Positions 41,808-51,239 of a DNA stretch of 64,000 bases are shown here, piece by piece. The notes beneath the pieces are model-generated. The model saw nothing but the letters and a program-made list of their open reading frames with translations, was not told the DNA's origin and did no database searches. The translations under genes and the position numbers were made by a program. Source of the stretch: Microvirgula aerodenitrificans DSM 15089 (lineage in GTDB: Bacteria > Pseudomonadota > Gammaproteobacteria > Burkholderiales > Aquaspirillaceae); the NCBI RefSeq assembly GCF_000620105.1, contig NZ_JHVK01000013.1, positions 52,683 through 116,682 on the forward strand, in the 5' to 3' direction. Every line of letters starts with the position of its first letter. Position 1 is the stretch's first letter.

Positions 41808-42620
41808 ATGAACAACCGTCTTCCCCTGCCCGGCCGCCTGTGGCGCGTCGCCCGCCTGCTCGGCCACCTGATGGCCGGCCTCGGCCTGGTTTCCTTCCGC
41901 TACGGCAAACTGAATCGCGCCGGCCGCGCTCACGCCGGCCGCGACTGGTCGCGGCGCCTGCTGCGGCTGACCGGTGTCGAGATCCGCGTCATCGGCAACC
42001 AGCCGGAGCTGATTCCGGCCAATACGCTGCTGGTCGCCAACCACGTGTCGTGGCTGGACATCTTCGCCATGTGCAGCGTGTCGATGTCACGCTTTGTCGC
42101 CAAGAGCGAGATTCGCCGCTGGCCGGTGCTCGGCTGGCTGGTGACCCGTGCCGGCACGCTGTATATCGAACGTGGTTCGCGGCGCGATGCGATGCGCGTC
42201 AACGACATGCTGGCCAATGCCATGCTCAGCGGGGACGCGATGGCGGTCTTCCCCGAAGGCACCACCACCGACGGTGCCCGGCTGCTGCCATTCAAGGCGT
42301 CACTGTTCGAGTCGGCGCTGCGCGCCGGCAGCGTGGTGCAACCGGTTGCCATCCGCTATCTGAACGCCAGTGGCGAGCTGTCGACGGCCGCGCCGTACAT
42401 CGACCAGATCCACTTTCTCGGCTCGGTCTGGCGGCTGCTCAGCGAACGCCAGACCATTGTCGAACTGACCTTCCCCACGCCGTACCATGCCGTCAACCAG
42501 AGTCGCCACCAGCTGGCGCTGACCGCCTACGCCCGTATCGCCGGCGCGCTCAGGCTGCCTGCTGGACAGGACGAAACGTGGGACATGGCAGCTGAAACGC
42601 CTGCCGATCAGACAGCCTGA
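41808..42620 (+). CDS. 1-acyl-sn-glycerol-3-phosphate acyltransferase (PlsC-like)
   Basis: 270-residue membrane acyltransferase. The catalytic motif is NHVSWLDIF (NHx4D, about 78-86), with KSEIRRWPVLGWLVTRAGTLYIER and FPEGTTTDGARLLPFK (motif III) following. It probably acylates lysophosphatidic acid; Neisseria NlaA/NlaB-type enzymes are close in form. Its last 71 bp overlap the 3' end of apaH on the other strand, an unusually long tail-to-tail overlap. Confidence 0.9.
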   Translation: MNNRLPLPGRLWRVARLLGHLMAGLGLVSFRYGKLNRAGRAHAGRDWSRRLLRLTGVEIRVIGNQPELIPANTLLVANHVSWLDIFAMCSVSMSRFVAKSEIRRWPVLGWLVTRAGTLYIERGSRRDAMRVNDMLANAMLSGDAMAVFPEGTTTDGARLLPFKASLFESALRAGSVVQPVAIRYLNASGELSTAAPYIDQIHFLGSVWRLLSERQTIVELTFPTPYHAVNQSRHQLALTAYARIAGALRLPAGQDETWDMAAETPADQTA

Positions 42621-43377
42621 CCGCCGTCAGGCTGCCGCCCCACAGGCAGCCGGTATCGATGGCCAGCACACGGTCGTCCAGCCGCAGTCCCAGTGCCGAC
42701 CAGTGGCCGAAGATCAGCGGCGTATCGCTCCAGCGCGGGTTCGGCGCATCGAACCAGGCGATCAGGCTGGCCGGTGCATCGGCCAGTTCGCCCTTGAAGG
42801 CCAGATCCAGTTCGCCGTCGCGGGTGATCAGCCGCATGCGCGTCATCACGTTGACGATCATCCGCAGCCGGTCGATGCCTTTCAGGTCGTCGCTCCAGCG
42901 AACCGGCTTGTTGCCGTACATGCGGCTGAAAAAGGCCCGGTAGTTCGGCCCGGACAGTTCGGCTTCCACTTCTTCAGCCAGACGCAGGGCCTTGCGGATG
43001 CTCCATGACGGCAGCAGCCCGGCGTGGACCATCGCATAGCCTTCGCCCGCGATCATCAGCGGCTGCATGCGCAGCCAGTCGAGCAGAATCTTGCCGTCGG
43101 CGGCATCCAGGATGTCGAGCAGCGTATCGTCCGGCTTGACCCGGCCAAAGCCTTCCGACACTGCCAGCAGGTGCAGGTCATGATTGCCGAGCACCATGCT
43201 GAGGCTGTCCTGGTACTTGAATGCCCAGCGCAGCATGCCGAGCGAATCCGGCCCGCGGTTGACCAGATCGCCGGTCAGCCACAGGTGGTCGCGTGACGGG
43301 GAGAAATCGATCAGGCGGAGCAGTTGTTCGAATTGACGGAAGCAGCCCTGAATGTCGCCGATCGCGTAGGTGGCCAT
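42550..43377 (-). CDS. apaH: bis(5'-nucleosyl)-tetraphosphatase, symmetrical
   Basis: Metallophosphatase that splits Ap4A into two ADP and can decap Np4-capped RNA. 275 residues; the motifs are GDIQGCFRQFE, GDLVNRGPDS, GNHDLHLLAV and VHAGLLPSW, with FGHWSALGL later. The start MATYAIGDIQG at 43377 is canonical. The C-terminal 23 codons are antisense to the acyltransferase gene. Confidence 0.95.
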   Translation of the reverse strand: MATYAIGDIQGCFRQFEQLLRLIDFSPSRDHLWLTGDLVNRGPDSLGMLRWAFKYQDSLSMVLGNHDLHLLAVSEGFGRVKPDDTLLDILDAADGKILLDWLRMQPLMIAGEGYAMVHAGLLPSWSIRKALRLAEEVEAELSGPNYRAFFSRMYGNKPVRWSDDLKGIDRLRMIVNVMTRMRLITRDGELDLAFKGELADAPASLIAWFDAPNPRWSDTPLIFGHWSALGLRLDDRVLAIDTGCLWGGSLTAVRLSDRQAFQLPCPTFRPVQQAA

Positions 43378-43534
43378 GTTTTCTCCAGATATTTGCATCA
43401 TCAGGCCGGCGCCGGTCCTGCTGGCGCCTTTCGTGCCCGGCCCGTACCAGTGGTCTGCCTGGCGGGTCAGGCCGATCTTACCTGATAGAATACGACGCCT
43501 TGTTGACGAACTCAGGAAGCCACAGGCCCGCACG

Positions 43535-45547
43535 ATGTCCATCGCCGATATGAATCCGCCGCAGCGCGCGGCGGTCCGCTACCTTGACGGCCCCCTGCTG
43601 GTGCTGGCCGGCGCGGGCAGCGGCAAGACGCGGGTCATCACGCAGAAGATCGCCTATCTGGTTCGCGAAGGCGGGATGTCGGCGCGCAATATCGCCGCCA
43701 TCACCTTCACCAACAAGGCGGCGCGCGAGATGCTGGAGCGGGTCGGCAAGCTGCTGCCGGCCGACGCGTCGCGCGGGCTGACCGTCAGCACCTTCCACTC
43801 GCTAGGCCTGCAAATTCTGCGCCAGGAAGCGCCGCGCGTCGGCTACAAGCCGCAGTTTTCGATTCTCGATTCGGCCGATGCCGCAAAGATCATCTCCGAT
43901 CTGCTCGCCACCACCAGCAAGGACGAGATCCGCCGGGTGCAGAGCCAGATCTCGCGCTGGAAGAACGACCTGCTGGCGCCGGAAAGCGCGCTGGTCGGCG
44001 CCGGCAACGAGTTCGAGCGCATTGCCGCCCGCATCTATCTGAACTATCAGGATACGCTGCTCGCCTACCAGGCAATGGACTTCGACGACCTGATCCGACT
44101 GCCGGTGCGGCTGTTCGAGACCGACCGCGAAGCGCTGGAAAAATGGCAGGCGAAGCTGCGCTATCTGCTGATCGACGAATACCAGGACACCAATACCTGC
44201 CAGTACCTGCTGGTCAAGCTGCTGGCCGGCGTGCGCGGCATGTTTACGGCAGTCGGCGACGACGACCAGTCGATCTACGCCTGGCGCGGCGCCAATGTCG
44301 AGAATCTGGCGCAACTGCCGCGCGACTATCCGCGCCTGCACGTGATCAAGCTGGAGCAGAACTACCGTTCGACCGCCCGCATCCTGCGCGCGGCCAACAG
44401 CGTGATTTCCAACAATCCGAAGCTGTTCGAGAAGCAGTTGTGGAGCGAACTCGGGCTCGGCGAGCCGCTGCGGGCCGTGCAGTGCCGCGACGACGATGGC
44501 GAAGCGCACATGGTCGCCCAGCGGCTGCTGGCGCACAAATTCGAACACCGGACCGATTTCCGCGACTATGCCGTGCTCTACCGCGGCAATCACCAGGCGC
44601 GGCTGATCGAGCAGGTATTCCGCGAACACAAGATTCCGTATGCCATTTCCGGCGGCCAGTCGTTCTACGACCGGGCGGAAATCAAGGACGTGCTCGGCTA
44701 TCTGCGCCTGATCGCCAACCCGGACGACGACCCGGCCTTTATCCGCGCCGTGACCACCCCCAAGCGCGGCATCGGCAATACCACGCTGGAAAAGCTTGGC
44801 GCCTATGCCGGCGAGCGCCATGTCTCGCTGTTCACCGCCGCACGCGAGCACGGTCTGCAGGGCCGCATCCAGCCGGCGCAGCTCGAACCGCTGCAGCAGT
44901 TCTGCGACTATATCGAACGGATGGGGTTCCGCGCCGTGCGCGAACCGGCCGGTCCGCTGATCCGCGAACTGCTGACGGCCATCCGCTACGAGCAGTGGCT
45001 GTATGACAGCGAAGAGCCGCGTCCGGCGGAAAGCAAGTGGAAGAACGTGCAGGAGCTGTGCGGCTGGCTGGAACGCAAGGGCGAGGCCGATGGCAAGAAC
45101 CTGGTCGAGCTGACCCAGACCATCGCCCTGATCACGCTGCTCGAGGGTCGCGAGGGCGAAGAGGCGCCGGATGCGGTGCGGCTGTCCACGCTGCACGCGT
45201 CCAAGGGGCTGGAATACCCGCATGTATACCTGATCGGCTGCGAGGAAGGCATCCTGCCGCATCAGGAATCGATCGACACCGGCATGGTCGAAGAGGAACG
45301 CAGATTGATGTATGTCGGCATTACCCGCGCGCAGCGCACGCTGACCCTGAGCCACTGTGTAAAGCGCAAGCGCGCCGGCGAATGGGTGTTCTGCGAACCG
45401 TCGCGCTTTATCGGCGAGATCAACGGCGACGATATCCGCTTCTTCGGCAAGCCCGGCCAGCCGCAGCAGGTGACCCGCGACGAGGGCAAGGCCAGGCTGG
45501 CCAATCTGCGCGAGATGCTGGCCTCGAAGCGCAAACCGGCGGAGTAA
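43535..45547 (+). CDS. rep: ATP-dependent DNA helicase Rep (UvrD/Rep, SF1A)
   Basis: 3'-5' helicase that clears protein blocks ahead of replication forks. 670 residues; Walker A LAGAGSGKTRVI (about 24-35), DEYQDTN (motif II), GDDDQSIYAWRGA (III), LEQNYRSTARIL (IV), LSTLHASKGLEYPHVY (V) and EERRLMYVGITRA (VI). Similarity runs the full length of E. coli Rep, including the C-terminal LANLREMLASKRK. The ATG at 43535 leads directly into MNPPQRAAVRYLDGP. Confidence 0.95.
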   Translation: MSIADMNPPQRAAVRYLDGPLLVLAGAGSGKTRVITQKIAYLVREGGMSARNIAAITFTNKAAREMLERVGKLLPADASRGLTVSTFHSLGLQILRQEAPRVGYKPQFSILDSADAAKIISDLLATTSKDEIRRVQSQISRWKNDLLAPESALVGAGNEFERIAARIYLNYQDTLLAYQAMDFDDLIRLPVRLFETDREALEKWQAKLRYLLIDEYQDTNTCQYLLVKLLAGVRGMFTAVGDDDQSIYAWRGANVENLAQLPRDYPRLHVIKLEQNYRSTARILRAANSVISNNPKLFEKQLWSELGLGEPLRAVQCRDDDGEAHMVAQRLLAHKFEHRTDFRDYAVLYRGNHQARLIEQVFREHKIPYAISGGQSFYDRAEIKDVLGYLRLIANPDDDPAFIRAVTTPKRGIGNTTLEKLGAYAGERHVSLFTAAREHGLQGRIQPAQLEPLQQFCDYIERMGFRAVREPAGPLIRELLTAIRYEQWLYDSEEPRPAESKWKNVQELCGWLERKGEADGKNLVELTQTIALITLLEGREGEEAPDAVRLSTLHASKGLEYPHVYLIGCEEGILPHQESIDTGMVEEERRLMYVGITRAQRTLTLSHCVKRKRAGEWVFCEPSRFIGEINGDDIRFFGKPGQPQQVTRDEGKARLANLREMLASKRKPAE

Positions 45548-45551
45548 TGGC

Positions 45552-46478
45552 ATGATCATCCGTCCGCACAAGTCGTCGCTGCAGTTGCTGTTCGTCTGGC
45601 ACGGCTCGATTCTCCGCCGCATTCTGCCGCAGCTGGGCATCGTGTTTGTCATTTCGGTGTTCTGCGTGCTGGCCACGCCGTGGTGGGCCCACCTGTTTCC
45701 CGGGGAAGTGCTGAACCTGCAGCCGTTCACGCTGATGGGGCTGGCGCTGGCAATCTTTCTCGGCTTCCGCAACAGCGTCAGCTACAACCGGTTCTGGGAA
45801 GCGCGCCAGCACTGGGGCAGCCTGCTGATCAATGCCCGGTCGCTGACGCGACAGGTGCTGTCGCTGGTGTCGCCGCTGCATGCCGACTGCCGCCGGCACA
45901 TGGTCAACGGCCAGATCGCCTTTGCCCACTCGCTGCGCCACCAGTTGCGCAACGACGACGCCCAGGCCGACCTGGACCGGCTGCTGCCGGCCGAGGTGGC
46001 CGCGCGCATCGGCAGCGCACGCTTCAAGCCGGCCATGCTGCTGCTGTGGCTCGGTGAAACCGCCAGCCAGGCCCACCGGCACGGCTGGATCAGCGACCTG
46101 CAACTGCAGTCGATGGACCGCAGCCTGTGCACGCTGTCGGAGGTGGTCGGCGCGTGCGAACGCATTGCCGGCACGCCGATCCCGTATACCTATCACGTGC
46201 TGCTGAACCGCACGGTAATGGTCTACTGCCTGCTGCTGCCGATGGCCCTGTCCAGCAGCATCGGCTGGCTGACGCCGCTGATCTCGACCTTTATCGCCTA
46301 CACCTTCTTCGGTCTGGACGAAATCGGCGAGGAAATCGCCGATCCGTTCGGCGTCCAGCCGAACGACCTGGCGCTCGGTGCGATCTGCCACACCATCGAG
46401 ACCTCGCTGCGGGAAATGCTCGACGATGGCGACGCCCTGCCGCTGGAGCCCGAGCCGCGCCACTTCGTGCTGCACTGA
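45552..46478 (+). CDS. bestrophin-like (UPF0187/YneE) membrane channel protein
   Basis: 308 residues with four main transmembrane segments; GLALAIFLGFRNSVSYNRFWEARQHWG (residues about 63-89) is the hallmark of the bacterial bestrophin family, whose members form pentameric anion or sodium channels. It starts 5 bp after rep in the same direction, so they are probably co-transcribed without an obvious functional link. Confidence 0.9.
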   Translation: MIIRPHKSSLQLLFVWHGSILRRILPQLGIVFVISVFCVLATPWWAHLFPGEVLNLQPFTLMGLALAIFLGFRNSVSYNRFWEARQHWGSLLINARSLTRQVLSLVSPLHADCRRHMVNGQIAFAHSLRHQLRNDDAQADLDRLLPAEVAARIGSARFKPAMLLLWLGETASQAHRHGWISDLQLQSMDRSLCTLSEVVGACERIAGTPIPYTYHVLLNRTVMVYCLLLPMALSSSIGWLTPLISTFIAYTFFGLDEIGEEIADPFGVQPNDLALGAICHTIETSLREMLDDGDALPLEPEPRHFVLH

Positions 46479-46499
46479 GGCGCGGCCCGTGCCCGCCGC

Positions 46500-47420
46500 T
46501 CAGGCCGGCTGCAGCCAGTCCGGGTGGCTGCGGTCCTCGCCGCGCACGCAGGCGAAGTAGCGCGCCTGCAGTGCCCGGGTTACCGGCCCGGGCCGGCCGT
46601 CGCCGATCTGCCGCCGGTCGAGTTCGACCACCGGCGTCACTTCGGCCGCCGTGCCGGTGAAGAACATCTCGTCCGCCAGGTACAGGTCGTCGCGCGTCAG
46701 CCGCCGCCGGCTGGTGGTCAGCCCCATATCGGCCGCCAGCGCGATCACCGTGCGCCGGGTGATGCCGTCCAGCGCGCAGGCGCTGTCCGGTTCGATCAGT
46801 TCACCATCGCGGACGATAAACACGTTTTCTCCCGAGCCCTCGGCCACGTAGCCATCGCCATCCAGCAGCAGCGCCTCGTCGTAGCCGTCCCGGCGCACTT
46901 CGCGGCAGGCCAGAATGGAGTTCGCGTAGCCGGCCACCGCCTTGACCCGGAACAGCTGCGCATTCGGCGAGGCGCGGACGAAGGACGAGGTCTTGACCCG
47001 GATACCGTTGTCCAGCGCGCCGTCCCCCAGATACGCGCCCCATTCCCATGCGGCAATCATGCCGTGGGTGGACGCGCCGGCCGGGTCGACCCCGGCCTTT
47101 TCCGCGCCGAGAAACAGCAGCGGCCGCAGATAGGCCGATGTCAGCCCGTTGCGGCGCACGGCCTCGCGGCAGGCGTCGGCCAGCGCATCGGCCGACCAGT
47201 CGAGGTCGAGTGCCATCAGCCGGGCAGAGTCGCGCAGCCGGCGGATATGGTCGTCCAGGCGAAACAGGGCGGGACCGCTGGCGGTCGGATAGGCACGGAT
47301 GCCCTCAAAACAGCCATAACCATAATGCAGGGTATGGGTCATCACGTGCACCCGGGCATCGCCCCAGGGCAGCCATTCGCCATCCATCCAGATCCAGCCG
47401 TTGCGTTGTTCCATGCTCAT
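46500..47420 (-). CDS. ilvE: branched-chain amino acid aminotransferase
   Basis: PLP class IV transaminase for Leu, Ile and Val synthesis, 306 residues. THTLHYGYGCFEGIRAY, the PLP lysine in LFRVKAVAGYANSILACREV (about 150-169), ALLLDGDGYVAEGSGENVF and FFTGTAAEVTPV are typical. The active-site stretch KAVAGYANS departs slightly from the common KxxGNYxxS. The start at 47420 (MSMEQRNGWIWMDGEW) has GGAG 8 nt upstream. A LysR regulator lies upstream on the same strand. Confidence 0.92.
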   Translation of the reverse strand: MSMEQRNGWIWMDGEWLPWGDARVHVMTHTLHYGYGCFEGIRAYPTASGPALFRLDDHIRRLRDSARLMALDLDWSADALADACREAVRRNGLTSAYLRPLLFLGAEKAGVDPAGASTHGMIAAWEWGAYLGDGALDNGIRVKTSSFVRASPNAQLFRVKAVAGYANSILACREVRRDGYDEALLLDGDGYVAEGSGENVFIVRDGELIEPDSACALDGITRRTVIALAADMGLTTSRRRLTRDDLYLADEMFFTGTAAEVTPVVELDRRQIGDGRPGPVTRALQARYFACVRGEDRSHPDWLQPA

Positions 47421-47592
47421 TTTTCGTACTCCATCGATGTCCGGGGAAAGGGAAAACCACTGGCCACCCCGGATCGGGATGGGGCACGCGTCGCCGCTGG
47501 CCGGCAGGGGTGGAGCCGGCAGATCACGGACAACGCATGGCGCGTGTCGGTAGGGACAGACTGGCGGGGATCGGGAAGGCGGACAAATGAAA

Positions 47593-47633
47593 GTTTCCGC
47601 TCGCAGATGAATCATTTTCATCCGAAGCGAAAC
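47593..47633. repeat. imperfect long dyad between LysR gene and ilvE
   Basis: GTTTC...GATGAA (47593-47611) pairs with TTCATC...GAAAC (47617-47633), with internal mismatches and loop TCATT. It is 16 bp past the LysR stop and 173 bp upstream of ilvE. There is no T-run on the minus strand. It may be a transcript-end hairpin or an operator. Confidence 0.35.
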
Positions 47634-47648
47634 CAGACCGGGAAAGGG

Positions 47649-48524
47649 TCAGCCGCGGGCGCGGTGGACCAGCCAGCGAATGAAGTCGGTGATCCACGGC
47701 TGCGCATGGCCGCGTGGCAGCGCCACCGCGTAGAAGGCCCGGTCCGGGCACGCGCATGGCAGCGGGCGGACCAGGGCGCCGCTGTCCAGATACGGCGCCG
47801 CCAGCGCGTCGACCATCAGCGCCACGCCCTGCCCGGCCACGGCAGCCTCCAGCATCAGCAGGGCATCGTTGAATCTCGGCCCGCGTTCAGGCTCGGGCAC
47901 GCTCAGGCCGGCGGCGGCGAACCAGCGCGACCATGACAGCAGCGGGTGGCGCAGCAGGCGGGTATGCAGCAGGGCGGACGGATCGGGCAGGCCGTCCAGG
48001 GTATTGAACAGCGCCGGACTGCAGACCGGGAACACGGTCGCATCGAACAGCTTCCAGGCATCGAAGCCCGGCCAGTCTTCCTCGCCGAAACGCAGCGCGA
48101 GATCGGCCTCGCCATTCAGCAGCGGTGCCAGGTCGATGGAGGTAGTGAGTTCCAGCTCGATATCGGGATATTGCGTCTGCCAGGCCGCCAGCTGGCCGAC
48201 CAGCCATTTGCCGCCCAGTGCCGGTGCCACCGACAGCCGCAGGCGGCGCAGCGGACGCGGTGACAGCGCGGACGTCGCCGCCGACAGCGCTTCCAGCGCC
48301 GGCGCCACCCCCGCCAGATAGCGCTGGCCGGCCTCGGTCAGCCGCACCTGACGGTGCCCCCGCACGAACAGCGCCTGGCCGAGATGGGTTTCCAGCACAC
48401 GAATGCGGTGGCTGACCGCCGACGGCGTCAGCGCCAGTTGCGCGGCGGCATCCTGGAAGCTGCCCAGCCGCGCCGCAGCGGCAAAGGCAGGCAGGGTGTG
48501 CAGGGGCGGCAGGCCATCGCTCAT
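47649..48524 (-). CDS. LysR-family transcriptional regulator (GcvA-like)
   Basis: 291 residues: N-terminal winged helix-turn-helix (about 7-66; LGSFQDAAAQLALTPSAVSHRIRVLE) and LysR substrate domain (about 95-290). HTLPAFAAAARLGSFQDAA and SHRIRVLETHLGQALFVRGHRQV match the GcvA/AmpR subgroup. Its target is not obvious: the neighbours (ilvE downstream, pap upstream) are in the same direction, not divergent. Confidence 0.88.
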   Translation of the reverse strand: MSDGLPPLHTLPAFAAAARLGSFQDAAAQLALTPSAVSHRIRVLETHLGQALFVRGHRQVRLTEAGQRYLAGVAPALEALSAATSALSPRPLRRLRLSVAPALGGKWLVGQLAAWQTQYPDIELELTTSIDLAPLLNGEADLALRFGEEDWPGFDAWKLFDATVFPVCSPALFNTLDGLPDPSALLHTRLLRHPLLSWSRWFAAAGLSVPEPERGPRFNDALLMLEAAVAGQGVALMVDALAAPYLDSGALVRPLPCACPDRAFYAVALPRGHAQPWITDFIRWLVHRARG

Positions 48525-48531
48525 GGCAGGA

Positions 48532-50061
48532 TCAGGCCAGCTTGCCCTTCTTGCTGCCCTTGGCGCCTTCCGCCAGCCGCTTCTCGATGGCGGCGCAGAC
48601 GGTTTCCAGCACCTTGATGCGTGCGTAGTACTTGTTGTTGGCTTCGACCAGCGTCCACGGCGAATGATGGGTACTGGTGCGGTCGATCATGTCGCAGACC
48701 GCCAGCTTGTAGTCGTCCCACTTGTCACGGTTGCGCCAGTCTTCATCGGTGATCTTGAAGCGCTTGAAGCCGGTTTCCTCGCGGGCCTTGAAGCGGGCCA
48801 GCTGCTCTTCCTTGGAAATGGTCAGCCAGAACTTGACCACGATCGCACCGGCGGCATGCAACTGGCGTTCGAAGTCGTTGATCTCGTTGTAGGCGCGCAT
48901 CCAGTCGACCTCGCGGCAGAAGCCCTCGACCCGTTCGACCAGCACGCGGCCATACCAGGTGCGGTCGAAGATCGAGATGCCGCCACGCTTCGGCACATGG
49001 CGCCAGAAGCGCCACAGCCACGGCTTCGCGCGTTCTTCCTCGGTCGGTGCGGCGACCGGGATGATCCGGTAGCGGCGGGCATCCAGCGCCATCGCCAGCC
49101 GGCGGATCGCCCCGCCCTTGCCGGCGGCATCATTGCCCTCGAAGGCGATCAGCAGCGAATGGTTGGCGAACGCCGCTTCCCGGGTCAGCTGCGCCAGCCG
49201 GCTCTGCAGTTCGGCCAGCCGTGCCTTGTATTCACTCTTGTCCAGCGGCTGGTCGAGCTGCAGCGTGTCGAGCAGCATCACGCCGTCGACCGGTGGCAGC
49301 AACGGCGGGGTATCGTCGTGGACGACCGGCTTGGCATTGTGTTCCAGCCCGGCCTTCAACATGTTCAGCAGCGTGCGACCGACGGTGATTTCGCGGTAGC
49401 GGGCATTCAGTCCCTCGACCACCACCCACGGCGATTCGGCAATGCTGGTCGCGCGCAGCATCCGCTCGGCCTCGGCACGGATGGCGTCGTAATCCTTTAC
49501 GTGCTGCCAGTCGCGTTCGCTGACCCGCCAGCGCGTGGCCGGGTCCTTTTCCAGCGACTTCAGCCGGTTTTTCTGGTCGGCCTTGGACAGGTGCAGCCAG
49601 AACTTGACGATGCTGGCGCCCTCGGCAGCCAGCTGCTTTTCGAACATCAGTGTCTCGGCCAGCGCCTGCAGCGCCTGCTGCTCAGTGGTCTGGCCATACA
49701 CGCGGCCGAACAGCACGTCGGAATACCAGCTGCCAAAGTAGACGCCGATCTGCCCGCGCGGCGGCAGCGCATTCCAGTAGCGCCACAGCCAGGGCCGGCC
49801 GGTCGCTTCATCGACCGGATCGGCGAACATCGCCGTCTGTGCGTAGACCGGCACCAGCCGGGGATCGAGCCAGGCGTCGATCTGGGCCAGCGTCTCGCTG
49901 CGACCGGCGCCGTCCATGCCGTTGATCAGGATGATCACCGGTCCGGCCGCCCGTTCTTTCAGCTCGTGCTGCGCATCCAGCAGGGCTTCCCGCAATTCCG
50001 ACACTTCGGCTTCATACGCCTCGCGCCCCAGGTGATGACCCAGCTCGGCTGACTCGAACAT
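48532..50061 (-). CDS. pap: polyphosphate:AMP phosphotransferase (two-domain PPK2, class II)
   Basis: Transfers phosphate from polyphosphate to AMP, giving ADP. 509 residues made of two tandem PPK2 domains: the first has Walker A GMDGAGRSE (48-56) and the second FEGNDAAGKGG (about 305-315), followed by FDRTWYGRVLVERVEGFC. The first domain's atypical loop (GAGRSE instead of AAGKGG) suggests it is regulatory or inactive, as in characterised PAP enzymes. Confidence 0.93.
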   Translation of the reverse strand: MFESAELGHHLGREAYEAEVSELREALLDAQHELKERAAGPVIILINGMDGAGRSETLAQIDAWLDPRLVPVYAQTAMFADPVDEATGRPWLWRYWNALPPRGQIGVYFGSWYSDVLFGRVYGQTTEQQALQALAETLMFEKQLAAEGASIVKFWLHLSKADQKNRLKSLEKDPATRWRVSERDWQHVKDYDAIRAEAERMLRATSIAESPWVVVEGLNARYREITVGRTLLNMLKAGLEHNAKPVVHDDTPPLLPPVDGVMLLDTLQLDQPLDKSEYKARLAELQSRLAQLTREAAFANHSLLIAFEGNDAAGKGGAIRRLAMALDARRYRIIPVAAPTEEERAKPWLWRFWRHVPKRGGISIFDRTWYGRVLVERVEGFCREVDWMRAYNEINDFERQLHAAGAIVVKFWLTISKEEQLARFKAREETGFKRFKITDEDWRNRDKWDDYKLAVCDMIDRTSTHHSPWTLVEANNKYYARIKVLETVCAAIEKRLAEGAKGSKKGKLA

Positions 50062-50315
50062 GCTTACTCCACGCTATGACATTGGCGACAATGCGGCTAT
50101 TGAACGGTCGCCAGCCCCCTGCGTCAAGCAGCATGTCGCCCGTTCCCGCCATCAGGTCATGACAGGGGGGTCGCGACAGCAATTGCAGGAACAGCTATTA
50201 GCCATCATGCCGAAAGCACCGCACGCAATGGTTTTGCATGGCCTGAAAATAGGTTATGTTGCCGCCTTTCTTCATAAAGCCGCGCCCCTTTCGCGGCGGA
50301 TTGCAAGAGGATCAA

Positions 50316-51185
50316 ATGCACATCGCCGCCCTGCTTGGCCTGCTTGATGCTGCCAGCCGACTCGATAGCGCCGACCTGACCCCGCTGGTGATTGCGGGCC
50401 GGGAAATCGGCTTGCTGAACCCGGACTGGAAGGCGCAGGTCGTCTCGCATGCGGAGTTCCAGGACGACGGTGCCCGGGTCGTTCTGGCCCCGGCCCTCGA
50501 CCGCTACAACGACATCAGCGCCGTGCTGATGCGCATTGCGCGCGGCTGGCGCGACAGTGGTCGTCTGAGCGGCTGGCGCGGCGAGAACTTCACCGCCTTC
50601 GCCCAGGACGGCACGCCACTGTTCGAGCTGGAACGCGCGGCGTTCCGGCCACTGGGTCTGATCAGCCGCGCCGTCCACGTCAACGGACTGGTTCGCCAGG
50701 CCGACGGCTCGCTGAAGATGTGGATCGGCCGCCGCAGTCCGCACAAGTCGGTCGAGCCGGACAAGCTGGACAACCTGACCGGGGGTGGCGTGGCCGCCGG
50801 CGAATCGCTGCTCGCCGCGCTGGAGCGCGAAAGCTGGGAGGAAGCCGGCATGCCGGCCGCGGCCGTGCGCGAGCTGTCGTCAGCCGGCCGGGTGTTCGCC
50901 CAGCGCCGGGTCGCGCGCGGTCTGCACCGCGAGTGGCTGCATACCTACGACCTGTGGCTCGATGAAGGCACCGTACCCTGTAACCAGGACGGCGAGATGA
51001 GCGAGTTCGTGCTGATGTCGCCACCGGAAGTGGTCAAGGCCATCGTCGACGGCCGCTTCATGGCCGACGCCGCGCTGGTCGCCCTCGACTGCCTGGCACG
51101 CAACCGCGCGCTCGGTGCCAGCAGCGCGCGCATCGTCGCCGCGCTGCTGCCGATCAAGGGCTCGACCTCGCCGTTGCTGGCCTGA
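50316..51185 (+). CDS. DUF4743-Nudix hydrolase
   Basis: 289 residues: an N-terminal DUF4743 domain (about 1-120) followed by a Nudix domain with box GGVAAGESLLAALERESWEEAGM (about 152-174, conserved G-x5-E-x7-RE-x-EE-x-G pattern). This two-domain form occurs in plant and fungal proteins linked to oxidised thiamine diphosphate and isoprenoid diphosphate cleavage; the bacterial substrate is uncertain. The ATG at 50316 has AAGAGG 6 nt upstream. It is followed by the structured, terminator-ended region. Confidence 0.85.
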   Translation: MHIAALLGLLDAASRLDSADLTPLVIAGREIGLLNPDWKAQVVSHAEFQDDGARVVLAPALDRYNDISAVLMRIARGWRDSGRLSGWRGENFTAFAQDGTPLFELERAAFRPLGLISRAVHVNGLVRQADGSLKMWIGRRSPHKSVEPDKLDNLTGGGVAAGESLLAALERESWEEAGMPAAAVRELSSAGRVFAQRRVARGLHREWLHTYDLWLDEGTVPCNQDGEMSEFVLMSPPEVVKAIVDGRFMADAALVALDCLARNRALGASSARIVAALLPIKGSTSPLLA

Positions 51186-51239
51186 GCCCGACCCCATCAG
51201 TGAATGTGATGGGGGGGTATCAGGATTTGTGATTGGAAT

